Below, one piece after another: positions 36,901-44,874 of a stretch of DNA of 64,000 nucleotides. Position numbers and translations under genes: made by a program. Position 1 is the first letter of the stretch, and each line of letters starts with the position of its first letter. The notes below the pieces were generated by a model, which was not told where the DNA came from, ran no database searches, and worked only from the letters and a program-made list of their open reading frames with translations. The stretch comes from Falsiphaeobacter marinintestinus (GTDB taxonomy: Bacteria; Pseudomonadota; Alphaproteobacteria; Rhodobacterales; Rhodobacteraceae). The stretch is from positions 124,001 to 188,000 of the forward strand of contig NZ_VOGO01000006.1 in the NCBI RefSeq assembly GCF_007923355.1, written 5' to 3'.

Positions 36901-37365
36901 GCAGCCATGATCGTCCCCGGCGACGACCAGAACGCCGCCCATCGGGGAGGATCCATAGGCGTTGCCGTGACGCAGTGCGTCGCCTGACCGATCCACGCCG
37001 GGGCCTTTGCCGTACCACATGGAAAACACGCCTTCGACGTCGCAATCGGGGTCAAGCGATGCTTGTTGCGCGCCCAGAACGGCGGTCGCGCCCAGGTCTT
37101 CGTTGATGGCGGGCAGGAAATCGATGCGGTCATCTTCCAGCCGTTTGCCCAGTCGCCAGAACTCCTGATCCAGAGCCCCCAGGGGGGAGCCGCGATACCC
37201 GGACACGAACCCGGCCGTATTGCGCCCGGCGTCGCGATCACGGCGGGCCTGATCCAGCATGATCCGTACCAACGCCTGTGTTCCCGTCAGAAACACGCGG
37301 CCTTTCGTACGATCATAGCGGTCGCTCAATTGATAGGTGTCGAAGGTGGGGCTGTGGCTGGTCAT
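33949..37365 (-). CDS. Indolepyruvate ferredoxin oxidoreductase family protein (fused)
   Basis: A 1138-residue fusion of alpha and gamma parts. Its domains in order are a pyrimidine-binding N-terminal domain, a TPP-binding domain (about 430-535: YFCSGCPHNTS, NLGEGTWYHSG, NDAVAMTGGQ), an iron-sulfur region with CEGCGDCSVESNC (635-647), and a gamma domain from about 719 (LLVAGVGGTGVVTVGA). The family oxidatively decarboxylates aryl-pyruvates or branched 2-oxo acids to the acyl-CoA while reducing ferredoxin. I start at ATG 37365 behind GGGAG. The divergent Lrp/AsnC gene probably regulates it. Confidence 0.92.
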   Translation of the reverse strand: MTSHSPTFDTYQLSDRYDRTKGRVFLTGTQALVRIMLDQARRDRDAGRNTAGFVSGYRGSPLGALDQEFWRLGKRLEDDRIDFLPAINEDLGATAVLGAQQASLDPDCDVEGVFSMWYGKGPGVDRSGDALRHGNAYGSSPMGGVLVVAGDDHGCVSSSMPHQSDVAFMSWFMPTLNPASVDEYQEFGEYGFALSRFTGTWVGFKAISETVESGRSVDLRPDRTFQQPDFIAPQGGLHVRAADMPSPEIETRIEHKLAAVEAFVEANPIDKHIYDIPDARFGIVTTGKGHLDLMEALRLLGLDEATCRRLGIDIYKVGMVWPLARRDALDFVTGKDEVLVIEEKRGIIESQFKEYFYDWPGAKPKKMVGKHRAAGDPLLPWTGELSPLTLVPVVAERLSPFFPEEGLLEKARILTETPAPILSVPGATRTPYFCSGCPHNTSTKVPDGSQAMSGIGCHVMAGWMDRDTLGFAQMGGEGVTWAAASRFAGKKHRFQNLGEGTWYHSGSMAIRQAVAAKANITYKILYNDAVAMTGGQPVDGPVSVAAIAQSCRAEGVDRIALVSDDIDKFDRSDFPQRSTFHPREDLDTVQRELRDIPGVTVLIYEQTCATEKRRRRKRGKMDDPPVFAVINDLVCEGCGDCSVESNCLSVEPFETPLGRKRKINLSSCNKDFSCLNGFCPSFVTVEGAERRKPKPAGLDLDALKAALPAPELPDLTNPFDLLVAGVGGTGVVTVGALITMAAHLEGKGSSVLDFTGFAQKFGTVLGYVRVGKSPDAIHQVRLETRAADGVIGCDAVVGSSPKASIHYRNGTRVVLNRAEMPTGDLVLHRDADLKIDAREDLIRQTVGADNVLAFDANRVAERLMGDAVFANIMLLGAAWQQGLVPVSEVALKQAILLNGVAIEKNATAFDLGRVMAACPERLASHLTETPTLPETLDAILDHRATYLAAYQNDAYAQRFRDRIAKLRAALPTSTSDAPLIAAAKSLFKLMSYKDEYEVARLYTQTGFDAKLAEQFEGDYRVRYHLAPPIWPLGRDTGGRPQKHGFRVGVTPAFRLLVRMKALRGTAFDPFGYSTDRKLDRALLAWFETVLSYVETHRDPDTAIDLLAAPMEIRGYGPVRHESAEQVMARVNAAMISKP

Positions 37366-37454
37366 GTCGCTGATCTCCCGGAGTCGGAAGAGCATCGCAT
37401 GCCGTACTTGGAAGAGGTGACCAGACTTGCTGGTAAATTCACTCAATGTTGGGT

Positions 37455-37469
37455 AATTTGTCCGAAATT
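37455..37469. promoter_or_regulatory. AT-rich inverted repeat in the ior-lrp intergenic region
   Basis: AATTT-GTCCG-AAATT is a 5-bp inverted repeat with a five-base centre, in the 123-bp space between the divergent oxidoreductase and Lrp/AsnC genes. Size and composition resemble Lrp/AsnC sites and the surrounding bases are AT-rich. This is a weak candidate. Confidence 0.35.
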
Positions 37470-37488
37470 TGAAGAATGATGGAATGTA

Positions 37489-37929
37489 ATGCCGATCATG
37501 GATCGAATTGACGAACGTCTGCTTCGTGAACTTCAACACGATAGCCGGATCTCGAACGCCGATCTGGCTGAGCGTGTCGGGCTGTCCGCCTCATCCTGCT
37601 GGCGGCGCGTGCGGGCGTTAGAGGACAGCGGGGTTATCACGCGTTACACGGTCGATCTGGACGACGCAAAACGCGGGCTTGGATTTCGCGCCATTGTCCA
37701 TGTGCAACTGGCACGCCATGCGGCGGACGCAGTGCAGGCGTTCAGTCGGGCCATCCAGACCAAGGAAGAAATTCGCGCCTGTTATGCCACGACGGGGCAG
37801 TCGGATTACCATCTGCATGTGGTCTGTAAGGATCTGGAGGCCTATAATCGGTTTCTGGAAGACTTCTTGTTTCGCACACCTGCGGTGGCGAGCGCACAGA
37901 CCAACCTGATCTTGAGGACTCTGAAATAA
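37489..37929 (+). CDS. Lrp/AsnC-family transcriptional regulator
   Basis: A 146-residue regulator with an N-terminal winged helix-turn-helix (DERLLRELQHDSRISNADLAERVGLSASSCWRRVRALEDSGVI, about 5-47) and a C-terminal RAM/ligand domain (about 70-140: GFRAIVHVQLARHA and ACYATTGQSDYHLHVVC). It is divergent from the indolepyruvate oxidoreductase gene, the usual arrangement for local control by amino or 2-oxo acids. ATG 37498 is an alternative start. An insertion element begins two bases after its stop codon; the stop itself lies in the target duplication. Confidence 0.92.
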   Translation: MPIMDRIDERLLRELQHDSRISNADLAERVGLSASSCWRRVRALEDSGVITRYTVDLDDAKRGLGFRAIVHVQLARHAADAVQAFSRAIQTKEEIRACYATTGQSDYHLHVVCKDLEAYNRFLEDFLFRTPAVASAQTNLILRTLK

Positions 37930-37930
37930 T
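37923..37930. repeat. Target-site duplication, left copy
   Basis: GAAATAAT is repeated exactly at 39614-39621, flanking the element. Eight bases is the usual duplication length for IS1595-family insertions. This copy contains the TAA stop of the Lrp-family gene. Confidence 0.85.
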
Positions 37931-37955
37931 GAGCATGTTGCAAAACCGTGTTGGG
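37931..37955. repeat. Left terminal inverted repeat of the IS element
   Basis: The sequence starts GAGCATGTTGC and ends CGTGTTGGG. It matches the reverse complement of 39589-39613 at 20 of 25 positions; the internal block CGTGTTGGG and the outer block ATGTTGC are identical in both ends. Confidence 0.85.
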
Positions 37956-38019
37956 GTCGCCTTCGTTTTGACGAGAACGGCCAATATTCGGGTTGAATGG
38001 TATCTACTTGGAGACCCGA

Positions 38020-38778
38020 ATGGCCAATGCAAACCCAACGCAATCCGTTGATCTGAATAGATTTCGACACTTTCTAGAGCTGTTGCCGCAGCCAAGCGCG
38101 AGCCAGATAGAGGACCTTCTGGGCAACGCCCTCTCGATCCGGAGCACGCGCGCGGCATTTGCCGAGATCGAAGCAAAGCCGGAACGCGAGCAAGCCTGCC
38201 CGCATTGCGGCTCGGATCGGTGCCAGAGATGGGGGCAGACTCGGACCAGCGTTCAGAGGTATCGCTGCTCAGATTGCGAGCGGACCTACTCGGGACTGAC
38301 CGGTTCTCCGATCTGCGGCCTGCATCGTCATGATCTCTTCTTCGAAGCAATCCGCAACATGTTCTCGGGTCACCGGCTCTCCTGCCGCAAGCTTGGGCGT
38401 CGGCTTGGCAGATCGAAAGACACGATCTGGCGCTGGCGTATGATGATCCTGGATGGACTCGGTGTGGCTTCCGATGGGGCCTGCGCCGGCATCGTAGTGA
38501 CCGACGTGGCCCTGTGCACCGACGGAGCGGCTGCCTATTCAAGGTTCAGCAACAAGACCGGCATGACGCACCATGTGGTTTCCAACAAGCCCGGGCGGGG
38601 CGTGATCCAGCGCGCGATCCACATACAAAAGGTCACCAGCCTCCATGAGCGCTACTGTGAATTCATCAAGCTTTTTCGCCGACCCGCCTCGAAATACCTC
38701 GAGCGATACTTGCACTGGGTCCTGCTCAGATCGAAGCTGGAGCCCGAGGCGGCCTTTGGGCGAGTCATGGACTCATGA
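38020..38778 (+). pseudogene. IS1595-family transposase with internal deletion
   Basis: A 252-residue reading frame. It has a zinc ribbon (CPHCG at 60-64 and CSDC at 83-86), a helix-turn-helix-like RKLGRRLGRSKDTIWRWR, and the C-terminal TDVALCTDGAAAYSRF...RAIHIQKVTSLHERYCEFIKLFRRPASKYLERYLHW of the ISXO2-like DDE domain. From family knowledge, GIV should be followed by the first catalytic aspartate (DET-type motif) and about 70-90 further residues before the second aspartate. Here GIVV joins TDVALCTDG directly near residue 159, so the first catalytic residue is gone in frame. TTGGAG precedes ATG 38020. Confidence 0.8.
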
Positions 38779-39515
38779 GGTTTTCTGCGCTTTCCCTTGT
38801 GCTGCTTGCTCTGATGCTCATTCTGGTATCTTCGGCGCAGGCCCAGAGCACCAGTGCGGTGACAAGTTGCTTCGTGCGTCCGGCCCTCCCAGTGGGCCTC
38901 AGGAACCTCGGCGATCCCGTGGCGGTTTCCGGCCTCGTGCCCCAGGTTCGGATGCCATACGAAGGTGCTCTGCAACTCGTGCTGGCGCCCGACCGGGACA
39001 ATGGCAGCCAAGCCTGGTCTCCCACGGGTGATTTCACCTCCACGGTGGGCCCATATGACCCCGTTTCCCGGCGGCTCTACGTCTGGGGCTATTTCATGGT
39101 CGGGTGGATCGAGGTATTTCCACACTCTGGAACCTGGCTATTTGGCGAAAGAGGGAAGATCCACCCTCGTCTCTTTGACCCAGGGGATGACGGCAAAGGC
39201 GACTCCGTGAGATTTGTCCAAAGAAGCGACATCCTTGGGCTTCAGTTCTACGAGGGATGGACGCCAGTGCACTGGCTCACTGGCCGGCAAACCTACCGGT
39301 TTTTCCAGATTGCCGGCACGCAGATGCGGCGCGTGCCCGAGCTTGAACATCGGAACCTGCGCTATCTCGGCGACGATCTGGTGGCAGGGATGGCCGTCTT
39401 CCTGCCCAGCGACGTGTCCTGGCCAGATCGTCGAGGCAAACTGGTGTGGTACGACGGGACCAGCGTGATTGAGCCTGGGCCCGAAAACGCCATACCCGAC
39501 ACGCCCTGCGAGTAA
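38775..39515 (+). CDS. Secreted passenger protein of the IS element, unknown function
   Basis: A 246-residue protein with a clear Sec signal peptide (MRFSALSLVLLALMLILVSSAQAQ, cleavage after AQA near 23). The mature part has no domain I recognise. It contains a Trp/Tyr-rich centre (LYVWGYFMVGWIEVF, FYEGWTPVHWLTGRQTYRFF) suggestive of an all-beta fold, and two cysteines (SCFV, TPCE) at the two ends that could be joined. It starts as ATGA on the transposase stop, so translation is coupled, and it ends 73 bases before the right inverted repeat. It has therefore been carried in with the element. Confidence 0.7.
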   Translation: MRFSALSLVLLALMLILVSSAQAQSTSAVTSCFVRPALPVGLRNLGDPVAVSGLVPQVRMPYEGALQLVLAPDRDNGSQAWSPTGDFTSTVGPYDPVSRRLYVWGYFMVGWIEVFPHSGTWLFGERGKIHPRLFDPGDDGKGDSVRFVQRSDILGLQFYEGWTPVHWLTGRQTYRFFQIAGTQMRRVPELEHRNLRYLGDDLVAGMAVFLPSDVSWPDRRGKLVWYDGTSVIEPGPENAIPDTPCE

Positions 39516-39588
39516 CCGACACCAAGCATGCCCATATGCGGCGTGCTGGAGTCGTTTCAGCAGCCAGATAGAAGGGGCGAGAAACCCG

Positions 39589-39613
39589 CCCAACACGATA
39601 TCGCAACATACCC
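39589..39613. repeat. Right terminal inverted repeat of the IS element
   Basis: Read on the minus strand it starts GGGTATGTTGC and ends CGTGTTGGG, the counterpart of the left end at 37931-37955, with five mismatches in 25. Confidence 0.85.
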
Positions 39614-39621
39614 GAAATAAT
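39614..39621. repeat. Target-site duplication, right copy
   Basis: GAAATAAT directly follows the right inverted repeat and equals 37923-37930. Removing the element and one copy would rejoin the Lrp gene end to the intergenic space before the convergent sulfatase gene. Confidence 0.85.
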
Positions 39622-39643
39622 CAGGTGGCCCCGTGTCTTCGTC

Positions 39644-41314
39644 TTATCCTTTGGGGCCAGCTTTCATATCTGACGCTTTGCGGCCCTGGTATTTGGTGAT
39701 CAGATCTGGATCCATATCGCTTTCTTCATAGGCTCCGATCACGACGCCCAACCGACTGGTTTTGGGGCGACCTTTGATCAACTGCTCGGGCGATATTCCA
39801 AAGCGTTGCGACTGGCGGCGGGTCCATGCGAACAGCTTGTCATACATATCGTCGATGACTGCTTTGTGGTCTGCGCTGTCGCCCAGATCCACCAGCTCTT
39901 GCGGGTCGTTTTCCAGATCGAACAGGATCGGGCGATATCCGCCTTCGCAATGGATCAGCTTCCAGTGTTTGTTGGCGATCATGAACATGGTGGCGTCTTG
40001 GACGCTGGACTTAAGCTTGGTGGCGATGGGCGACCCGGAGTAATCGTATTCGCAGATAACATAGTCGCGCTGCGTGTCCGTGGTTTCACCATGCAGGATG
40101 GGCAGCAGGCTTTCGCCTTCGAGGATGTGATAGGCAGGTTCGCCCCCCGCAACGTCGACAAAGGTGGGCGCAAGGTCGATGGATTCGACCAGCGCATCGC
40201 AGACGGTTCCCCGTGTGGCGTCAGCCTCGGGCGAGGGATCATAGATGATCAGCGGCACCTTGGTCGAGCTGTCGTGGAAGAACGTCTTTTCGCCCAGCCA
40301 GTGATCGCCCAGAAAATCGCCGTGGTCGCTTGTCAGCACGATCATGGTGTCCTGTATGCGACCGGTGTCTTCCAGCCATGTGAACAGGCGGCCCATCTGG
40401 TCATCGACCTGTTTGATCAGCCCCATATAGGCGGGGATCACGGCGTTGCGGACATCATCGCGCGAAAACGCTTCGCCCACCCGCGCGCCCATGAATGCCT
40501 TGAACACCGGATGCGTGTTTTCGCGCTCGGACTCGTCACGGATTGGCGCCTGGACGTGTTCGGGGCCGTACATGCTGGCATAGGGTTCGGGCACGATATA
40601 GGGCCAGTGCGGTTTGATATAGCTCAGGTGGCAGCACCATGGACCATCATGGCCTTCCATGAACTCCATCCCCCGGCTGGTGAGGTAGGGCGTTTCACTA
40701 TCGGGTTCCGCGATGTTCGCGGCTTCGGTCGAGTTCTTGAGGAACCAGCCAGACAGAACGTTGCCGTTATCATCCAGCCCGGAATTGGCATAGTCATGCC
40801 AAGGGTTGTCGCTGTCATAGCCCTTGGCCTTGAGGTATTTGTTGTACTCTTTCGCGCCGTTTGGATCATAGGCGCCATCCGGTCCTTCTGGCAGCATGCC
40901 GTCGTCGCGTTCGAACACGTCAAACCCGCATTCGGCGACGCGGGCGCCGATGATGCTATCCGGTTCCAACCCAAGCCGGCGCATGCCTTCGGCATCGGCC
41001 TTCATGTGGGTCTTGCCGACCAACCAACAGGACATCCCGTTGTCACGCAGGTGATCACCCATGGTGATCTCACCGACTTTCAGAGGGACGTTGTTCCAGG
41101 TCGCGCCATGCGAGTTCACGTAGCGCCCGGTATAGGTGCTCATCCTTGAACTGCCGCAGATTGGGGACTGGATATAGGCGCGGGTGAACCGCACGCCCAT
41201 CGACGCCAGCCGGTCGATGTTGGGCGTGTGCAGGTGTTTATGACCATAGCAGCTGAGGTAATCCCAGCGCAGTTGGTCAAACATTATGAACAGAACGTTC
41301 TTCGCTTTTGCCAT
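39644..41314 (-). CDS. Sulfatase / alkaline-phosphatase-superfamily hydrolase
   Basis: A 556-residue enzyme of the sulfatase family. The metal residues are in IMFDQLRWDYLS (about 10-21) and LTSDHGDFLGDHWLGEKTFFHD. The formylglycine site reads Cys53-Gly-Ser-Ser-Arg57 (in SPICGSSRMSTYTGRY), so the usual Pro or Ala of CxPxR is Ser. Length and motifs fit the choline-sulfatase/phosphonate-monoester-hydrolase-like group. No signal peptide is seen, so it is cytoplasmic. I start at ATG 41314 behind GGGAGGGG. No sulfatase-modifying gene or transporter is adjacent. Substrate is uncertain. Confidence 0.88.
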   Translation of the reverse strand: MAKAKNVLFIMFDQLRWDYLSCYGHKHLHTPNIDRLASMGVRFTRAYIQSPICGSSRMSTYTGRYVNSHGATWNNVPLKVGEITMGDHLRDNGMSCWLVGKTHMKADAEGMRRLGLEPDSIIGARVAECGFDVFERDDGMLPEGPDGAYDPNGAKEYNKYLKAKGYDSDNPWHDYANSGLDDNGNVLSGWFLKNSTEAANIAEPDSETPYLTSRGMEFMEGHDGPWCCHLSYIKPHWPYIVPEPYASMYGPEHVQAPIRDESERENTHPVFKAFMGARVGEAFSRDDVRNAVIPAYMGLIKQVDDQMGRLFTWLEDTGRIQDTMIVLTSDHGDFLGDHWLGEKTFFHDSSTKVPLIIYDPSPEADATRGTVCDALVESIDLAPTFVDVAGGEPAYHILEGESLLPILHGETTDTQRDYVICEYDYSGSPIATKLKSSVQDATMFMIANKHWKLIHCEGGYRPILFDLENDPQELVDLGDSADHKAVIDDMYDKLFAWTRRQSQRFGISPEQLIKGRPKTSRLGVVIGAYEESDMDPDLITKYQGRKASDMKAGPKG

Positions 41315-41483
41315 TTGTGGCCCCTCCCTCACGGGCAGCGTGTTTGCGCTGCACCGGCCCTGGTTGATCGTTGGCGTGCTGGCCGACCGTCACCACGGAC
41401 GGCGGGCACAGCCAAAGTTCTGTACCATCTTAAGCCGGTCTGATGAAGCTTCACAAGTGAACCAACGCGAGAAGCCTGAAAAA

Positions 41484-43514
41484 TCAGATCGCGTTCATGG
41501 TCAGCAGTTCGTATTCCGCGACCTGCTCGTCGTCCTGATTGGTCAGGGTCACGTGCCAGCGGACCTCGCCGTACTCATCATTGCGCTTGGTCTTTTTCTT
41601 GACCGTCAGGCGCACCTTGATCGAGTCGCCTGCGCTGACCGGTTTCATGAACCGCAGCCCGTCGAGGCCGGTATTGGCCAGTACGGGGCCTTCGTTTGGT
41701 TCGACAAACAGACCGGCGGCAAAGCTAAGCAGCAGATATCCATGGGCCACACGCCCGGGAAAGAACGGGTTTCGTTTGGCCGCAGCGTCATCCATGTGGG
41801 CATAGAACGTGTCACCGGTGAAATTGGCGAACAGTTCGATGTCATCCAGCGTGATTTCGCGGCTTTCGGTGTGCAGGGTTTCGCCGATGTCCAGTTCATT
41901 GAACCGGCGGGTGAACGGGTGCGCCGGGGCTTTGACCTCGGTCGCGCCGGGCACCCATGTTCCGCCAATGGCGGTCAGGATGTCGGGGCTGCCCTGAATG
42001 GCGGTACGCTGCATGTAATGCTTCACGCCGCGGATGCCGCCCATTTCCTCGCCGCCACCTGCCCGGCCCGGGCCGCCGTGGACCATGTGGGGCATCGGCG
42101 CGCCGTGCCCGGTGGATTCTTTCATCGACACGCGGTTGTTGAAATAGAGCCGCCCGTGGAACGCGCCTGCGCCCAAAGCAACCTGCCGCGCAACATCAGG
42201 ATCATTGGTGATCACCGACGCCACGAGGGAGCCCTGACCGCGATTGGCAAGGGTTATGGCATGGTCCAGATCGCGGTATCCCATGATGGTCGACACCGGG
42301 CCGAAGGCTTCGGTGTCGTGGACCCGCGTGGCCGTGTCAGGGTCGATGCAATGAAACAGCATGGGCGGAACGAATGCGCCTTTTTCGGCGTCGGCCCCGT
42401 CTATTTCGAAAGCGTCGGGGTCACCGAACACCCGTTCGGCTTCGCGTCCGATTTGGGCGGCTTTTTCCAGAACATCGCGTTTCTGCGCGTTGGACACCAA
42501 AGCGCCCATGCGGGTTGTTTCCAGCCGGGGATCACCGATCTGGGTTTTTGCCAAACGTGCGGACAGGGCTTCGATCACGGCCTGAACTGATGTCTCGGGG
42601 GCGATAATGCGGCGGATCGCGGTACACTTCTGACCGGCTTTGGTTGTCATCTCGCGGTGGACTTCCTTGACGAACAGATCGAACTCGGGCGTGCCCGGTT
42701 CGGCGTCGGGGCCAAGGATAGACGCATTCAGGCTGTCGGCCTCGGCGGTAAACCGGACCGCATTTGACAGGATATGCGGGTTCGATTTCAGTTTCAGTGC
42801 GGTATCAGCAGATCCGGTGAACGCGACAACATCCTGACACATCAGATGGTCAAGCATGTCGCCCAGCCCGCCGGTCACCAGTTGCAAAGCGCCTTCTGGC
42901 AGGATGCCGCTGTCCAGCATCATCCGCACGCAGGCCTCGGTGACATAGCATGACGCGGTGGCCGGTTTCACAATGGCAGGAACGCCGGCCAGCAGCGTTG
43001 GGGCCAGCTTTTCCAGCATGCCCCAGACCGGAAAGTTGAAGGCGTTGATGTGTACGGCCACGCCTTGCAGCGGGGTGCAGATGTGTTGGCCTAGAAACGC
43101 GCCTTCGCGGCCGAACTGTTCGATTTCGCCATCCAGATAGACCTGCCCGTCCGGCATTTCCTTGCGACCCTTCGAGGCATAGACGAACATCGTTCCGATG
43201 CCGCCGTCGACGTCAAAGGCGTGGTCGGATTGCGTGGCTCCGGTATTGAACGACAGATCGTAAAGGGCTTGCTTGTTGGCGTTCAGATGCAACGCCAGCG
43301 CCTTGAGCATCCGGGCACGATCATGGAAGGTCAGCGCTCGCAGGGCAGGGCCACCTTTGGATCGTGCGTGATCCAGCATGGCCTGCACATTCAGCGCGTC
43401 ATTGCCTGCTGTGGCGATCACTTCGCCGGTGATTGCGCTTGAGATATTTCGCGCACCGGCACCCGGCGCGATCCACTGTCCAGCGGCAAAGCTGGCGACG
43501 TCAAGAATGCTCAT
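41484..43514 (-). CDS. paaZ: PaaZ, oxepin-CoA hydrolase / 3-oxo-5,6-dehydrosuberyl-CoA semialdehyde dehydrogenase
   Basis: A 676-residue bifunctional enzyme of aerobic phenylacetate degradation. Residues 1-520 are an NADP-type aldehyde dehydrogenase ([15 protein letters not shown], catalytic Cys in [13 protein letters not shown]). Residues about 535-676 are a MaoC-like hydratase ([34 protein letters not shown]) that opens the oxepin ring. I start at ATG 43514 behind GAGGAGGA. It is divergent from paaG-paaI-paaK-paaR, sharing a 122-bp control region with a palindromic operator. Confidence 0.95.
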   Translation of the reverse strand: MSILDVASFAAGQWIAPGAGARNISSAITGEVIATAGNDALNVQAMLDHARSKGGPALRALTFHDRARMLKALALHLNANKQALYDLSFNTGATQSDHAFDVDGGIGTMFVYASKGRKEMPDGQVYLDGEIEQFGREGAFLGQHICTPLQGVAVHINAFNFPVWGMLEKLAPTLLAGVPAIVKPATASCYVTEACVRMMLDSGILPEGALQLVTGGLGDMLDHLMCQDVVAFTGSADTALKLKSNPHILSNAVRFTAEADSLNASILGPDAEPGTPEFDLFVKEVHREMTTKAGQKCTAIRRIIAPETSVQAVIEALSARLAKTQIGDPRLETTRMGALVSNAQKRDVLEKAAQIGREAERVFGDPDAFEIDGADAEKGAFVPPMLFHCIDPDTATRVHDTEAFGPVSTIMGYRDLDHAITLANRGQGSLVASVITNDPDVARQVALGAGAFHGRLYFNNRVSMKESTGHGAPMPHMVHGGPGRAGGGEEMGGIRGVKHYMQRTAIQGSPDILTAIGGTWVPGATEVKAPAHPFTRRFNELDIGETLHTESREITLDDIELFANFTGDTFYAHMDDAAAKRNPFFPGRVAHGYLLLSFAAGLFVEPNEGPVLANTGLDGLRFMKPVSAGDSIKVRLTVKKKTKRNDEYGEVRWHVTLTNQDDEQVAEYELLTMNAI

Positions 43515-43577
43515 CTGATCCTCCTCCGATGACCGGGCGATCCCGAATCCCGGGGGCCAAAGTCTTAAAACTTTATT

Positions 43578-43593
43578 GACCAACCGGTCGGTC
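43578..43593. promoter_or_regulatory. Palindromic operator between paaZ and paaG (probable PaaR site)
   Basis: GACCAACCGGTCGGTC pairs at seven of eight positions about its centre CCGG. It lies 64 bases before the paaZ start and 43 bases before the paaG start, in the only control region of the divergent paa genes. The ACCG-centred symmetry fits TetR-family PaaR sites as I remember them. It is probably bound by the regulator encoded at 46185-46784 and relieved by phenylacetyl-CoA. Confidence 0.7.
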
Positions 43594-43636
43594 TATGCAA
43601 GGTTTTTCCCGAACGCGATACGGAAGGGGAGGTCCG

Positions 43637-44422
43637 ATGACGGAAACGATTCTGGTTCAAGATCACGGCAATTGGGTCGAAATCACCCTGAACCGGCCCG
43701 ATCGCCTGAACAGCTTTAATGAAGAGATGCATCACGCCCTGCGCGCCGCGATTGAGGCCGCGCGGGACGACGGGGCACGAGCCATTCTGCTGACAGGTGC
43801 CGGGCGCGGGTTCTGCGCCGGGCAGGATTTGGGGGACCGCGATCCGCGTAAAATGGAGGGGCCGCCTGACCTGGGAAAGACTGTGCGCACGTTTTATGCG
43901 CCTTTGGTTCGGTTGATCCGGTCGCTCGACTTCCCGGTGATCTGCGCCGTCAATGGGGTCGCGGCGGGAGCGGGCGCCAACCTGTCGCTGGCATGTGACG
44001 TGGTTATGGCAGCCGAAAGCGCCAAGTTCATTCAGTCGTTCAGCAAGGTCGGGTTGATCCCGGACACCGGCGGCAGCTGGCACCTTCCGCGCCTTCTGGG
44101 CGAGGCGCGCGCCAAGGGGTTGGCGTTTACGGCCGAACCGCTGACGGCTCAGAAAGCGGAAGACTGGGGGCTGATCTGGAAGGCTGTGCCAGACGCGGAC
44201 CTGATGCTAGAGGCCCGCGCGCTGGCGGTGAAACTGGCCAATGGTCCGACTTTGGGTTTGGGGCTGACCAAACAGACCATTCAGGCCGCCGCCGTCAACA
44301 CGCTGAGCGATCAGCTTGAGATCGAAGCCGATGCGATGAAAATCTGTGGCGAAAGCGCGGATTATGCCGAAGGCGTAGCCAGTTTCCTAGAAAAACGGGC
44401 GCCGGAGTTCAAAGGCGAATGA
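43637..44422 (+). CDS. paaG: PaaG, 1,2-epoxyphenylacetyl-CoA isomerase
   Basis: A 261-residue crotonase-fold enzyme that converts ring 1,2-epoxyphenylacetyl-CoA to oxepin-CoA. It has the oxyanion segments GAGRGFCAGQDLGDRD (about 59-74) and NGVAAGAGANLSLACDVV (about 106-123), and the PaaG-typical FSKVGLIPDTGGSWHLPRLLG with its catalytic aspartate. I start at ATG 43637 behind AAGGGGAGG. It overlaps paaI by four bases. Confidence 0.93.
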   Translation: MTETILVQDHGNWVEITLNRPDRLNSFNEEMHHALRAAIEAARDDGARAILLTGAGRGFCAGQDLGDRDPRKMEGPPDLGKTVRTFYAPLVRLIRSLDFPVICAVNGVAAGAGANLSLACDVVMAAESAKFIQSFSKVGLIPDTGGSWHLPRLLGEARAKGLAFTAEPLTAQKAEDWGLIWKAVPDADLMLEARALAVKLANGPTLGLGLTKQTIQAAAVNTLSDQLEIEADAMKICGESADYAEGVASFLEKRAPEFKGE

Positions 44423-44874
44423 CGATGACACCGCAAGACCGGGCAGACCGATCAACGGCCGCCATGTGGGCGAACGATAATGCCTCGAAATGGGCGGGGA
44501 TGACGATTGTCGGGGTCGGGGAGGGCCGCGCCACGCTAGAACTGACTGTGATGCCCGAGCAATGCAACGGCCATTCGATCTGCCATGGCGGCGTGATCTT
44601 CATGCTGGCCGATAGCGCCTTTGCTTTTGCCTGCAACAGCCGCAACCAGTCGACTGTGGCGCAACACAACATGATCAGTTTCATAGCCCCCGGCAAAGCC
44701 GGCGACCATTTGACCGCCGTGGCTCAAGAGATCAGCCTGACGGGTCGCAGTGGGATTTATGATGTGAAAGTAATCAATCAGGACGGCACTGTTGTCGCCG
44801 AGATGCGGGGCATGTCCCGTGCGATCAAGGGGCAATTGTTCGACGACGACACCAGTGAAGGAGGAGCGACATGA
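44419..44874 (+). CDS. paaI: PaaI, hydroxyphenylacetyl-CoA thioesterase
   Basis: A 151-residue hot-dog thioesterase with the PaaI signature NGHSICHGGVIFMLADSAFAFACNSR (about 50-75), where the aspartate is catalytic. It removes dead-end aryl-CoA products and frees trapped CoA during phenylacetate catabolism. It overlaps both neighbours, paaG and paaK, by four bases, a tight translationally coupled operon. Confidence 0.93.
   Translation: MTMTPQDRADRSTAAMWANDNASKWAGMTIVGVGEGRATLELTVMPEQCNGHSICHGGVIFMLADSAFAFACNSRNQSTVAQHNMISFIAPGKAGDHLTAVAQEISLTGRSGIYDVKVINQDGTVVAEMRGMSRAIKGQLFDDDTSEGGAT

Larger units (their letters stand above)
37931..39613 (+). mobile_element. IS1595-like element with a passenger gene (defective)
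   Basis: A 1683-bp element bounded by 25-bp imperfect inverted ends (20 of 25 positions match) and by a perfect 8-bp direct repeat. It contains a zinc-ribbon transposase reading frame of IS1595 type that lacks the central catalytic segment, and a second gene for an exported 246-residue protein overlapping the transposase stop by four bases. Intact ends and duplication imply true transposition. The deletion in the transposase means present movement would need a transposase in trans. Confidence 0.85.

Noticed and set aside
38020-38778. Fully active IS1595 transposase
   Set aside because: The first catalytic acidic residue and surrounding segment are missing between GIVV and TDVALCTDG, so independent activity is unlikely.
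39806-41149. 447-codon plus-strand open frame opposite the sulfatase
   Set aside because: The sulfatase frame holds all catalytic motifs; the opposite frame has none and no ribosome site.
41286-42590. 434-codon plus-strand open frame opposite paaZ
   Set aside because: Shadow of the MaoC and aldehyde dehydrogenase coding region.
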